From an uncultured Collinsella sp. (GTDB lineage Bacteria > Actinomycetota > Coriobacteriia > Coriobacteriales > Coriobacteriaceae): a stretch of DNA of 21,638 bases. Positions 14,473-21,638 of this stretch are shown piece after piece. Under the pieces are notes generated by a model. That model was not told the DNA's origin. It did not search any database and saw only the letters and a program-made list of their open reading frames with translations. The position numbers and the translations under genes were made by a program. Where the stretch lies: contig CAJLRE010000028.1 of the NCBI GenBank assembly GCA_905208975.1, forward strand, positions 1-21,638, in the 5' to 3' direction. Numbering within the stretch: position 1 is the first letter of the stretch; every line of letters begins with the position of its first letter.

Positions 14473-15756
14473 TTGGATATTATCCGCGTTGAGGGTGGCC
14501 ACGCCATCGGAGGCTCCGTGTCCGTCTCGGGCGCCAAGAACTCCGCGCTCAAACTCATGGCGGCAACGCTTCTGGCGCCGGGCAAGACGACGCTGCAGAA
14601 CGTGCCCGATATTTCCGATGTCCACGTGATGGGCAAGGTGCTCAAGGGCATGGGCGCTACGATCGATGTTCTCGACGAGCACACGCTCGAGATTGATACC
14701 TCTCAGGTCGATTCATGGGAGGCCCCCTACGAGCTCGTTGCCAAGATGCGCGCTTCCACCGCCGTCATGGGACCCCTGCTGGGCCGCTTCCATCGCGCCA
14801 AGATCGCCATGCCGGGCGGCTGCAACCTGGGTGCTCGCAAGATCGATATGCACATTCTTGGTCTTGAGGCCCTGGGCGTTGAGTTCGATACCGCCCACGG
14901 TTACATCAACGCTAATGCGCCCCAAGGTCTGCGCGGTACCACCGTCACGCTCGAGTTCGCCAGCGTCGGTGCGACCGAGAACCTCATCATGGCCTCCGTG
15001 CGCGCACAGGGCACCACGGTTATCGACAATGCCGCCCGCGAGCCCGAGATCGTCGATCTCGCTAACATGCTCAACGAGATGGGCGCCAAGATTGTTGGCG
15101 CCGGTACGCCCGTCGTGACTATCGAAGGCGTGGAAGAGCTCCATCCCGTTACCCATCGCGTGGTGGGCGACCGCATCGAGGCCGGTACCTTTATCGTTGC
15201 CGGTGCGTTGATGGCCGACGATCGCGGTGTCGATGTCACGGGCTTTTGCCCCATTCACTTGGGCATGGTGCTCAAGAAGATGGAGCTCATGGGTATCGAC
15301 TGCGAGCGCGTCGAGGATGGCGTCCATGTGAACCGTGCCGAGCGTATCAAGCCGGTCGACATCCAGACGCTTCCGTTCCCCGGTTTCCCGACCGACATGC
15401 AGGCGCAGATTATGGTGCTCTCCGCCCTTGCCGACGGCAGTTCCGTTATTACCGAAAACATCTTCGAGAATCGCTTTATGTTTGCCTCTGAGCTGGTGCG
15501 CATGGGTGCCGACATTCGTATCGAGAGCCATCATGCCATGATTCATGGCGTCAAGGGCTTCTCGGGTGCACAGGTTACCTCGCCCGATCTGCGCGGCGGA
15601 GCGGCCCTCGTCGTAGCGGGCTTGATCGCCGACGGGACGACCGAGGTTTCGGCTATCCATCACATCAAGCGCGGCTACGAGCATTTTGTCGAAAAGCTGC
15701 AGGCGCTTGGCGCGCATGTCGAGCATGCTACCGTCCCCGATCCCGTCATCTACTAA
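14473..15756 (+). CDS. murA: UDP-N-acetylglucosamine 1-carboxyvinyltransferase
   Basis: MurA transfers enolpyruvate from phosphoenolpyruvate to UDP-GlcNAc, the first committed step of peptidoglycan synthesis. The 427-residue protein has K22-N23 in SGAKNSALKLM and the catalytic loop MPGGCNLGARKID with C117 as the active-site cysteine, the residue alkylated by fosfomycin. GFPTDMQAQ carries the conserved aspartate. Arg-Pro in the usual GARPVD is Arg-Lys here. The TTG start at 14473 follows AAAGGG, and conserved sequence begins at once (DIIRVEGG). The atpC-murA junction contains a terminator and no obvious promoter, so expression may depend on read-through. The LCP gene follows after 12 bases. 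Confidence 0.97.
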   Translation: MDIIRVEGGHAIGGSVSVSGAKNSALKLMAATLLAPGKTTLQNVPDISDVHVMGKVLKGMGATIDVLDEHTLEIDTSQVDSWEAPYELVAKMRASTAVMGPLLGRFHRAKIAMPGGCNLGARKIDMHILGLEALGVEFDTAHGYINANAPQGLRGTTVTLEFASVGATENLIMASVRAQGTTVIDNAAREPEIVDLANMLNEMGAKIVGAGTPVVTIEGVEELHPVTHRVVGDRIEAGTFIVAGALMADDRGVDVTGFCPIHLGMVLKKMELMGIDCERVEDGVHVNRAERIKPVDIQTLPFPGFPTDMQAQIMVLSALADGSSVITENIFENRFMFASELVRMGADIRIESHHAMIHGVKGFSGAQVTSPDLRGGAALVVAGLIADGTTEVSAIHHIKRGYEHFVEKLQALGAHVEHATVPDPVIY

Positions 15757-15768
15757 TACAGGTTGCCT

Positions 15769-17004
15769 ATGTTTAATAAAAAGCCCCTCGCGGATACCAC
15801 CACTCGAAGACCCTCAACTGGTGCGCAGGCCAAGATCTACAGTCGCGATAACGTGGCTCGTTATTCCGAGCGAGCTCGCCAACGTCGTCGTAGCCACACG
15901 ATTCGCCACGTCGCGCTCATTGTCGTGCTTGGCGTGCTGCTGAGTGCCACTACCGCTGCCGGCCTGTGGTTTGCCACCATTATGGGCAAGCTCGGCGATT
16001 CTAATGTCATTACCGACAATCTGCGTCGGGTTCTGGTTGACACCGATGAGGCAAAGGATCCGTTCTACGTGCTGCTTCTTGGCACCGACGGCCGTCCGGG
16101 CGAGGATACGTATCGTGCCGACTCGATTATCCTGGCACGCATCGACCCCACGCAAAAGCAGGCGACGCTCATTTCCGTTCCGCGCGACACCAAGGTCGAG
16201 TACAAGGGCGAGACCATGAAGATCAACGCCTGCCATACCGTTGGCGGCGCCGAGGCCATGGTCGAGGCGGTCAACGAGCTGTGCGGTGTTCAGATTTCCC
16301 ACTATGCCGAGGTCAGCTTCGACGGTATGCAGGCGCTGATTGATTCGGTTGGCGGTATCGACATTAACGCAACCGATGATGTTGACGACCCCGAGCACCT
16401 GGATATTAAGATTACCGCTGGCCAGCAGCATATGGACGGTGCCACCGCCCTTACCTATGCCCGCTGCCGCTACACCTATGCCGACGGCGATTACACGCGC
16501 ATGCGCCACCAGCGTCAGGTGCTTGGCGCCCTTGCCAACCAGATTCTCAATAACTTCGATGCCACGAAGATCTTTGGCCTGGTTAATTCGCTGTCCGATA
16601 TGCTCGTAACCGATATGAGCGTTCAGGATATCGTGGCTACGGTCAATGCCATGCGCGGTATGGATGTCGACGGTATCTACTCGGCCAACCTGCCCTCGTA
16701 CGCCGACGACAGCACCATGATCGATGGTGTGAGCTACGTCTTTGTCTACGAGGACGAGCTCAAGGAAATGATGGAGCGCGTCGATGCCGGCAAGGATCCC
16801 AAGGGTCCCAACACCATGGGTCTTTCCGACGGTTCCAGCTCTACGATCGGTGACCTCAGCAACAACACGTCTGACGACTACGCAAACGGTACCGCAACCT
16901 CATCGGTCAGCTCTGACGATTCTGATGACTCAAGCGATTCGAGCGATTCGGACTACTACGAAGAGCCCACCGGTGACGGCAACGGTTACGAGGCCAACTA
17001 CTAA
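15769..17004 (+). CDS. LytR-CpsA-Psr (LCP) family cell-wall glycopolymer ligase
   Basis: LCP proteins attach teichoic-acid-like or other glycopolymers to peptidoglycan from undecaprenyl carriers. The 411-residue protein has a basic cytoplasmic tail, one membrane helix at about 47-71 and an extracellular LCP domain at about 98-255. That domain contains VLLLGTDGR, a TYRADSIILA segment, ISVPRDT, GGIDINATDD and YARCRYTYADGDYTRMRHQRQ with the conserved Arg and Asp residues. The final 70 residues form a low-complexity Ser/Asp/Gly/Thr-rich tail ending EEPTGDGNGYEANY. The ATG at 15769 is preferred because AGG precedes it by six bases; TTG at 15763 is an alternative. It directly follows murA, consistent with a cell-wall operon, and ends at repeat copy 2. 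Confidence 0.92.
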   Translation: MFNKKPLADTTTRRPSTGAQAKIYSRDNVARYSERARQRRRSHTIRHVALIVVLGVLLSATTAAGLWFATIMGKLGDSNVITDNLRRVLVDTDEAKDPFYVLLLGTDGRPGEDTYRADSIILARIDPTQKQATLISVPRDTKVEYKGETMKINACHTVGGAEAMVEAVNELCGVQISHYAEVSFDGMQALIDSVGGIDINATDDVDDPEHLDIKITAGQQHMDGATALTYARCRYTYADGDYTRMRHQRQVLGALANQILNNFDATKIFGLVNSLSDMLVTDMSVQDIVATVNAMRGMDVDGIYSANLPSYADDSTMIDGVSYVFVYEDELKEMMERVDAGKDPKGPNTMGLSDGSSSTIGDLSNNTSDDYANGTATSSVSSDDSDDSSDSSDSDYYEEPTGDGNGYEANY

Positions 17005-17157
17005 GTTACGGCGTTTTACCAAACGCCGTAACGACTCGACACTGCGCGCCGCCCAAGGCGACAATTTGTCATTCAAAAGGCAGGGCATGACCAGAAGGTC
17101 AATGCCCTGCCTTTTTCATGCCAACTTGTTCGCCTTGGACGTCGCTCGCTGACGTTG
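17005..17157. repeat. Dispersed structured repeat, copy 2
   Basis: This 153-bp copy begins at the base after the LCP stop codon. Hairpin A is GTTACGGCGTTT / AAACGCCGTAAC at 17005-17032 with loop TACC. Outer stem B is CCAAGGCGACAA (17053-17064) with TTGTTCGCCTTGG (17126-17138). Compared with copy 1, two base pairs in A and two in B changed on both sides, keeping the stems intact. The central terminator stem lacks the A-C mismatch of copy 1. It lies between the convergent LCP and pepT genes. Confidence 0.85.
17079..17116 (+). terminator. Intrinsic terminator inside repeat copy 2 (LCP 3' end)
   Basis: GGCAGGGCATGACC (17079-17092), loop AGAA and GGTC-A-ATGCCCTGCC (17097-17111) form a long stem with one bulge, followed by T17112-T17116. 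AAAA precedes the stem, so it may work in both directions between the convergent genes. Confidence 0.85.
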
Positions 17158-17192
17158 GCTCAACCTGCGATGTTGACTACTCCCCTTGTATC

Positions 17193-17226
17193 AAAAACCG
17201 CCCCGTTCTCTGTAGAGGACGGGGCG
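17193..17226 (-). terminator. Intrinsic terminator of pepT
   Basis: CGCCCCGT at 17199-17206 pairs with ACGGGGCG at 17219-17226. CTC/GAG and one T-G wobble extend the stem inside, with loop TGTA. On the - strand the stem is followed by a run of five T (AAAAA at 17193-17197 on +). Confidence 0.9.
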
Positions 17227-17255
17227 ATTCGTCTTTTGGGCTTATGCAGCCAGGC

Positions 17256-18503
17256 TTATGCAAAGCGGGCGACGAGCTCCTGGAGCACGTCGGTCATCTT
17301 GACGAGCGAACTGACCGGGACGAACTCGTTGACGCCGTGGTAGCAATAGCCGCCGGTGGAAAGGTTGGGGCAGGGCAGACCGCGGAACGACAGCTGCGCG
17401 CCATCGGTGCCGCCGCGAATCGGCAGCACTTGGGGCTCAACGCTGCAGGCAAGGTAGGCTTCCTTGGCAACATCAATAAGCTCGGGATAGTCACGAACGA
17501 TCTCGGCCATATTTCGATACTGCTGCTTAATCTCGACCGTCACGCGCCTCTCACCCAGACGCTGGTTGAGCATCGAGGCAGCGGCATCAATAAGGTCGAG
17601 TTTCTGCTGGAACTTGGCGGCGTCATGGTCGCGGACGATATAGCGCGCTGTGGCGTGATCGACGGTTGCAGATACACCCTCAAGGTGATAAAAGCCCTCG
17701 TAGCCTTCCGTATACTCCGGGCGCTGCACGTAGGGGAGCAACGCGTTGAAGTCGCAGAACAGATTGCCTGCGTTGACCATACGGCCTTTGGCGTCGCCCG
17801 GGTGGATGGACTGGCCCTCAAAGCAGACGGTCGCCTCAGCGGCATTAAAGCACTCCCACTCCAGCTCGCCGATGGGGCCACCGTCGACCGTGTAGGCGTA
17901 CTTGCAGCCAAAGGTATCGATATCCAGCAGCTCGGCTCCGTGGCCGATCTCCTCGTCAGGGCAGAAGCAAATGCCGAGTGCGGGATGGGGCAGAGAAGGG
18001 TCCTGAGCGATACGCGCGACAAGCGACATGATCTCGGCGACGCCTGCCTTGTCGTCCGCGCCCAGCAGCGTGGTGCCATCGCTGCAGACCAGGTCCTCAC
18101 CCGCGAGGTCGTTCAGGGCGGGAAGCTTGGCGGTGCTCATGGCAACGGGCTTACCGTCAACCGTGCCGCAGACCAGGTCGCCGCCCTCGTAGTGTACGAT
18201 GTGCGGCTTCACGCCGGCGCCCGGTGCAACTTCGGTGGTGTCGAGATGGGCGATCAGGCCCAGGGCGGGCTTGTCCTCAGCGCCCGCACTTGCGGGGATA
18301 TGCGCGCAGACATAGGCGTGCTCGGTCACGTGGGCATCTTCCGCACCAAGCTCGCGCAGCTCTTCAGCTAGCACGTTGGCAAGATCAAACTGAACGGCGC
18401 TCGAGGGTACCTGGTCGCAGTTTGCATCCTCGGACTGCGTGTTGATCTGGACGTAGCGCAAAAAGCGCTCGAGGACATCGGGGTTTGTGGTGGTGTTTTC
18501 CAT
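17256..18503 (-). CDS. pepT: Peptidase T (tripeptide aminopeptidase)
   Basis: PepT is a cytoplasmic dizinc M20-family peptidase that removes the N-terminal residue of tripeptides. The 415-residue protein shows LIAHLDTTEVAPG (H86, D88), GTTLLGADDKAGVAEIM with the bridging aspartate at about 150, CPDEEIGHGA with the catalytic glutamate pair 184-185, TVDGGPIGELEWE (D207) and, near the C-terminus, RGGTDGAQLSFRG and a metal-binding histidine in CYHGVNEF. The start at 18503 (MENTTTNPDVLERF) matches family N-termini and has GGAG upstream. The longer frame to 18599 would run through the palindrome and is rejected. It diverges from the metalloregulator gene, and the shared 120-base gap contains a perfect inverted repeat. 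Confidence 0.95.
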   Translation of the reverse strand: MENTTTNPDVLERFLRYVQINTQSEDANCDQVPSSAVQFDLANVLAEELRELGAEDAHVTEHAYVCAHIPASAGAEDKPALGLIAHLDTTEVAPGAGVKPHIVHYEGGDLVCGTVDGKPVAMSTAKLPALNDLAGEDLVCSDGTTLLGADDKAGVAEIMSLVARIAQDPSLPHPALGICFCPDEEIGHGAELLDIDTFGCKYAYTVDGGPIGELEWECFNAAEATVCFEGQSIHPGDAKGRMVNAGNLFCDFNALLPYVQRPEYTEGYEGFYHLEGVSATVDHATARYIVRDHDAAKFQQKLDLIDAAASMLNQRLGERRVTVEIKQQYRNMAEIVRDYPELIDVAKEAYLACSVEPQVLPIRGGTDGAQLSFRGLPCPNLSTGGYCYHGVNEFVPVSSLVKMTDVLQELVARFA

Positions 18504-18550
18504 AAAGATCGCTCCAATCTTGGTCGTCGTGTGCAACAAGAACTCTAGCA

Positions 18551-18570
18551 CGGTATGCCACGGCATACCG
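18551..18570. promoter_or_regulatory. Perfect palindrome between pepT and the metalloregulator gene
   Basis: CGGTATGCC (18551-18559), spacer AC, and GGCATACCG (18562-18570) form a perfect 9-bp inverted repeat midway in the divergent gap. TAGAAT at 18587-18592 may be the -10 box of the regulator gene, and a TAGAGT on the opposite strand could serve pepT, although both -35 boxes are poor. The site is well placed for autoregulation by the adjacent DtxR-family protein. Its sequence differs from textbook DtxR and MntR boxes. Confidence 0.6.
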
Positions 18571-18623
18571 CGACGCTTGGATGGGGTAGAATCAGCCATT
18601 GAATGCAGAAGGGACGGAAGATC

Positions 18624-19046
18624 ATGGATACGACAAATAGCTCGCGCGAACTACATCTGACGGTGGCGAACGAAGACTACTTGGAGTGCATGGTTCGCAT
18701 TGAAAGCGAAGAGGGGGAAACCAACGGCGTGCGATCGGTCGACATCGCGCAGCGCCTTGGCGTCTCCAAGGCATCGGTCAATAAAGCGGTTTCGGCGCTC
18801 AAGGCATCCGAGCTTGTCGAGCAATCGCACTATGGCAAGGTAATCCTGACCGATCGCGGCCGCGAGGTTGGCACGGCTATCTGGTACCGTCATCGCCTCA
18901 TCCGCACGTTTTTGGTTCAGGAGCTCGGTGTCGAATTTGAGCGAGCCGATTCCGAGGCCTGCATGATGGAGCATGCGCTATCCGAGGACACGATGAGCCG
19001 CTGGCTCGCCTATCTCGAAAAGCAGGGAATCAGCGTCGAGGAATAG
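18624..19046 (+). CDS. DtxR/MntR-family metal-dependent transcriptional regulator
   Basis: Members bind DNA as dimers when loaded with Fe2+ or Mn2+. The 140-residue protein has an N-terminal winged helix (ANEDYLECM, VDIAQRLGVSKASVNKAVSAL, ILTDRGREVG) and a dimerisation domain (YRHRLIRTFLVQELGV, ACMMEHALSED). It lacks the SH3-like third domain, as MntR does. Aligned by eye to MntR, candidate ligands are D18, E21, H90, C113, E116 and H117. D18 is MntR-like, but C113 sits where MntR has Glu and DtxR has Cys, so metal preference is uncertain. The ATG at 18624 follows GGACGGAAG; an in-frame ATG at 18603 is less likely. The homocysteine methyltransferase gene follows after 10 bases, so the two are probably co-transcribed. 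Confidence 0.88.
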   Translation: MDTTNSSRELHLTVANEDYLECMVRIESEEGETNGVRSVDIAQRLGVSKASVNKAVSALKASELVEQSHYGKVILTDRGREVGTAIWYRHRLIRTFLVQELGVEFERADSEACMMEHALSEDTMSRWLAYLEKQGISVEE

Positions 19047-19056
19047 CGGGATATAT

Positions 19057-19950
19057 ATGGATACGAGTTATTACAACCGCTTTGGTGCCGAGGAACTTAC
19101 GCGCCGCTTGTCGAGCGAGACCTTGTTGGCGCAGGGCCCCATGGGCAGTGTTCTGTTGAGTGAGTACGATGCCGCCGACATTCCACCGGCGTTTTGGAAT
19201 CTGGCAGAGCCGCAGACCGTTTCTCGTATTCATCGCTTGTATGTCGCCGCCGGCGCGCAGGTGCTCATTACCAACACCTTTCAGGCATCGAGCTATGCCC
19301 TCAAGCACGATCAGATTGCGCCGTCCGTGGCGGAGGTCAATCGCGGGGCCGTCGACGATGCCCGCCAGGCGCACCCTCAGCTGCTACTGGGCTCGATGGG
19401 CCCGATCGGTATTGAGTGGTTTGCCGAAGACTCTGTCGAGTATCGTGAAATCCGAGGCATTGCGCGCGAACAGGCGCACGCCTTGCTCAATGCTGGTGTT
19501 GACGGTCTGCTGATCGAGACGGTGACGTCTATCCGTAATTTGCAGCCCACGCTTGCCGGCGCCCGAGATGCCGCCGACGGCATGCCTGTCCTGGTGAGTT
19601 TTGTCGTTGACGATAAAGGCGACCTGTTGGGCGATGGCCTCAACATCGAGGCAGCCGTTTTGTACGCCGAAAAACACGGCGCAAACTCGGTTGGTGTTAA
19701 TTGCTGTTCGCTTGCGGCCGCGAACGCGGCGGTGCCCAGGATGGTTGCATCGGCGACTACTCCCGTCACGGTGCGTCCCAACGTAGGCGATCCGGTCCAG
19801 ACTCAGGATGGCCCCGTATGGCACGAGAACCCCGAAGCTTTCGCGCGCGCATGCATCGAATGGAGACATGCCGGTGCCGCAATGGTGGGCAGTTGCTGTG
19901 GAACCACGGCAATCACTACGGCAGCGATGGCCGAGGCGCTCGATATATAA
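19057..19950 (+). CDS. Homocysteine S-methyltransferase (zinc-dependent, MmuM/MetH N-domain type)
   Basis: This family moves a methyl group to homocysteine, making methionine. S-methylmethionine, betaine or methylfolate-linked donors occur in different members and the donor here cannot be read from sequence. The 297-residue TIM-barrel protein has the early GPMGSVLLSEYD (usual dGxmGt-L), the ITNTFQASSYAL substrate segment, and zinc ligands C216 in GVNCC and C280-C281 in GSCCGTT. It contains no cobalamin or folate domain, so it is not full MetH. The ribosome binding site is weak (GCGGGAT). Its position behind a metalloregulator suggests metal-responsive expression, which is inference. A strong terminator follows. 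Confidence 0.9.
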   Translation: MDTSYYNRFGAEELTRRLSSETLLAQGPMGSVLLSEYDAADIPPAFWNLAEPQTVSRIHRLYVAAGAQVLITNTFQASSYALKHDQIAPSVAEVNRGAVDDARQAHPQLLLGSMGPIGIEWFAEDSVEYREIRGIAREQAHALLNAGVDGLLIETVTSIRNLQPTLAGARDAADGMPVLVSFVVDDKGDLLGDGLNIEAAVLYAEKHGANSVGVNCCSLAAANAAVPRMVASATTPVTVRPNVGDPVQTQDGPVWHENPEAFARACIEWRHAGAAMVGSCCGTTAITTAAMAEALDI

Positions 19951-19955
19951 AGGGC

Positions 19956-19985
19956 AAAACCGCTCCATACGGGGCGGTTTTTTTA
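19956..19985 (+). terminator. Intrinsic terminator after the homocysteine methyltransferase gene
   Basis: AAAACCGCTCC (19956-19966), loop ATAC and GGGGCGGTTTT (19971-19981) form an 11-bp stem with one T-G wobble, followed by more T. The A-rich 5' side means it may also work on the - strand. Confidence 0.9.
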
Positions 19986-20108
19986 TTGCCTGCATGTCCT
20001 CGGCAGCATTTGCCCAAATGGTGAATGCTGGTACCGGCAGGTTGCCGGGTGCGTGCTGCGGGTATACCTCATGCGTACCATGATCCAAACACTGCGAGGT
20101 GTCTGCGC

Positions 20109-21509
20109 GTGTGCGCGATAATTCATTTTGGAACTGACGGTTGGCGCGCTCGCGTCGATGAGGACTTCACTGCCGATAACGTTGCCCGTATCGCCGATGC
20201 CGTCGGCGAGTTGTGGCAAAAGACCAATCCGGGCAAAACGGTATATATAGGGTTCGACACTCGGCCCTTAGCGCGCGAGTTCGCTGAGCTTGCGGCAGGC
20301 GTGCTTGCCGCTCACGGATTGGACGCAGTGCTCGCATCTCGGCCTGTTCCGACCCCCGCCCTTACGTGGGCGGCGGCGTATGACGGCGAGGCCTGCGGTG
20401 CGCTCATGGTGACGGGATCCCATCATCCGCAGGGGTATCTGTGCCTTAAGCTGCGCATGGGAGATGGCTCGACGGCCAATCAGGATGTCATCGAAGAGCT
20501 CGAAGAGACTATGGCCCCCGAGCCGATGGGGATCGAGGAACGCTATCGCACCGCGGATATTATTCCTGACTATATGCAGGCGGTGGCATCGTTTGTCGAT
20601 GCCGAGGCCATTCGAGCCGCTCACCTGCGTGTGGTAGTTGACCCCATGGGCGGCGCGGCCCAGGGATATCTTGCCGACCTGCTGCGGGAGCTAGGCGTCG
20701 AGGTGCACGAGATTCATGCCGGACAGTCGTCCGATCAAGAGGACATTTGCCCCGACCCTGTTGAGCCGTGGGTGGACGCTTGCGAGCGTGCGGTTGTCGA
20801 GGACGGGGCGTGCGCAGGCCTGGTGACCGACGGCGATGCCGACCGTATCGGTGCGGTCGACGAACGCGGTAGATATATTCATCCGCATCAAATCATGGCG
20901 CTTGTTTTGGGCGACCTCGTTCAATTCCGCAATTTGGAGGGGCGTGTCGTCGTCAATCTCTCGTGCTCGACGCTAGTGCGTCGCATTGCCGAGGCGCTTG
21001 GCTGTCGTGTGACCGTTAAGCCGGTCGGTTTCAAATATATAGCTGCAGAGATGAAGAAGGGCGGCGTCCTCATGGGAGGCGAGGAGGCCGGCGGTATCGG
21101 CATCGCCGCGCATATGCCTGAGCGTGATGGAATCCTTGCTTGTCTGATTCTGTGTGAGCTTATGGCAAAGACGGGCGCGCCTTTGGGCGTTTTGGTCGAT
21201 CAGCTCGAGGCCAGTTTTGGTAAGACGAGCTATGGGCGTCGCGATTTGCGCCTTGAGGCCGAAGACGCCGAATCGCTGCGAACGCTGCTTCCTGGCATGA
21301 ATCCTAAATCGATTTGCGGCAAGGCGCCGCAGGCTGTAAGCCATATGGATGGTTTACGTTTGGCATTCGAGGATGACACCTGGCTGCTGATCCGCCCCAG
21401 CGGGACCGAACCGGTGGTTCGCGTATACGCCGAGGGGTTCTCGGTGGAGGAGCGCGATGAGTTGCTCGATGCCGGCTGTGCCTTGGCTAAGGGAGCCTAT
21501 CAGCTTTAG
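20109..21509 (+). CDS. Phosphohexomutase (phosphoglucomutase/phosphomannomutase family)
   Basis: These enzymes interconvert hexose 1- and 6-phosphates through a phosphoserine. The 466-residue protein has the N-terminal IHFGTDGWRA, the active-site loop TGSHHP with S104 as the phosphorylated serine, the metal loop DGDADR (241-246), the sugar-recognition loop GGEEAGG (323-329) and the C-terminal phosphate-binding RPSGTEPVVRVYAE. Two loops deviate from family norms: TGSHHP for TASHNP, and GEEAGG for GEESGG. Substrate choice (glucose, mannose or glucosamine phosphate) cannot be decided. The GTG at 20109 is chosen because GAGGTG precedes it by seven bases and the conserved domain starts just after. 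An in-frame ATG at 20025 would add 28 unlikely residues. No terminator is visible downstream within the window. Confidence 0.9.
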   Translation: MCAIIHFGTDGWRARVDEDFTADNVARIADAVGELWQKTNPGKTVYIGFDTRPLAREFAELAAGVLAAHGLDAVLASRPVPTPALTWAAAYDGEACGALMVTGSHHPQGYLCLKLRMGDGSTANQDVIEELEETMAPEPMGIEERYRTADIIPDYMQAVASFVDAEAIRAAHLRVVVDPMGGAAQGYLADLLRELGVEVHEIHAGQSSDQEDICPDPVEPWVDACERAVVEDGACAGLVTDGDADRIGAVDERGRYIHPHQIMALVLGDLVQFRNLEGRVVVNLSCSTLVRRIAEALGCRVTVKPVGFKYIAAEMKKGGVLMGGEEAGGIGIAAHMPERDGILACLILCELMAKTGAPLGVLVDQLEASFGKTSYGRRDLRLEAEDAESLRTLLPGMNPKSICGKAPQAVSHMDGLRLAFEDDTWLLIRPSGTEPVVRVYAEGFSVEERDELLDAGCALAKGAYQL

Positions 21510-21638
21510 CCATATGACGCTTCACTATAAAGAGGCCCTCGGTGAGCGGTAGAGAACGGCTGGCAAACGTAAGCAGGGTTTTAATATGTGTAGGAAATGT
21601 GTACGCCCAGATTCCCGCCCCCGGCGCCCCTCCGGTCT

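Noticed and set aside
17118..18371. 417-codon + strand frame opposite pepT
   Set aside because: It lies opposite a convincing peptidase T with all metal ligands and includes the pepT terminator, so it is not a gene.
20061..20068. GGTATACC upstream of the phosphohexomutase gene, similar to half of the 18551-18570 palindrome
   Set aside because: Only eight bases match loosely and short palindromes are common; not enough to call a second operator.
21510..21638. Possible promoter or gene start at the right edge
   Set aside because: TATAAA near 21528 has no convincing -35 and the window ends before any coding frame can be judged.

Overview
The window is bacterial, GC-rich and gene-dense, with almost every gene on the + strand. 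The single F-type ATP synthase operon, the codon use and the gene content suggest an actinobacterium of class Coriobacteriia, probably Collinsella or a close relative. That placement is my impression from the proteins and was not tested by a search.

Layout. (1) 202-4702 is the translation-termination and tRNA-modification block: prfA (release factor 1), prmC (which methylates the GGQ glutamine of release factors) and a YrdC/Sua5-type threonylcarbamoyl-AMP synthase. A HicA-HicB toxin-antitoxin cassette with its own promoter and operator sits between prmC and the tsaC-like gene. (2) 4716-7028 holds glpK (glycerol kinase) and upp (uracil salvage), ending in a strong terminator. (3) 7495-14384 is the ATP synthase operon atpI-like-B-E-F-H-A-G-D-C, with a long 5' leader and a terminator at its end. 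(4) 14473-17004 holds murA (first committed step of peptidoglycan synthesis) and a LytR-CpsA-Psr (LCP) cell-wall polymer ligase. (5) 17256-18503 is pepT on the - strand, diverging from a DtxR/MntR-family metalloregulator. A perfect 9-bp inverted repeat lies between them. The regulator is followed by a homocysteine S-methyltransferase. (6) 20109-21509 is a phosphohexomutase.

The order prfA-prmC-tsaC ... upp-atp-murA resembles the classical Firmicutes arrangement (as in Bacillus subtilis), so this looks like an old syntenic backbone. hicAB, glpK and the flanking intergenic material would be the insertions.

The most unusual signal is a 153-bp element present twice, immediately after the stop codons of prfA (1273-1425) and of the LCP gene (17005-17157). 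The copies are about 91% identical. Most differences fall in opposite arms of two stems and preserve pairing, so the element looks like a conserved structured unit wrapped around an intrinsic terminator. Other points of interest: a roughly 120-residue acidic, Ala/Glu-rich insert inside PrmC; a metalloregulator whose metal site mixes MntR-like and DtxR-like ligands; a predicted signal peptide on ATP synthase subunit b; a 63-residue subunit c; and a terminator only 13 nt ahead of murA. I found no CRISPR array, tRNA, rRNA, prophage or transposase gene.
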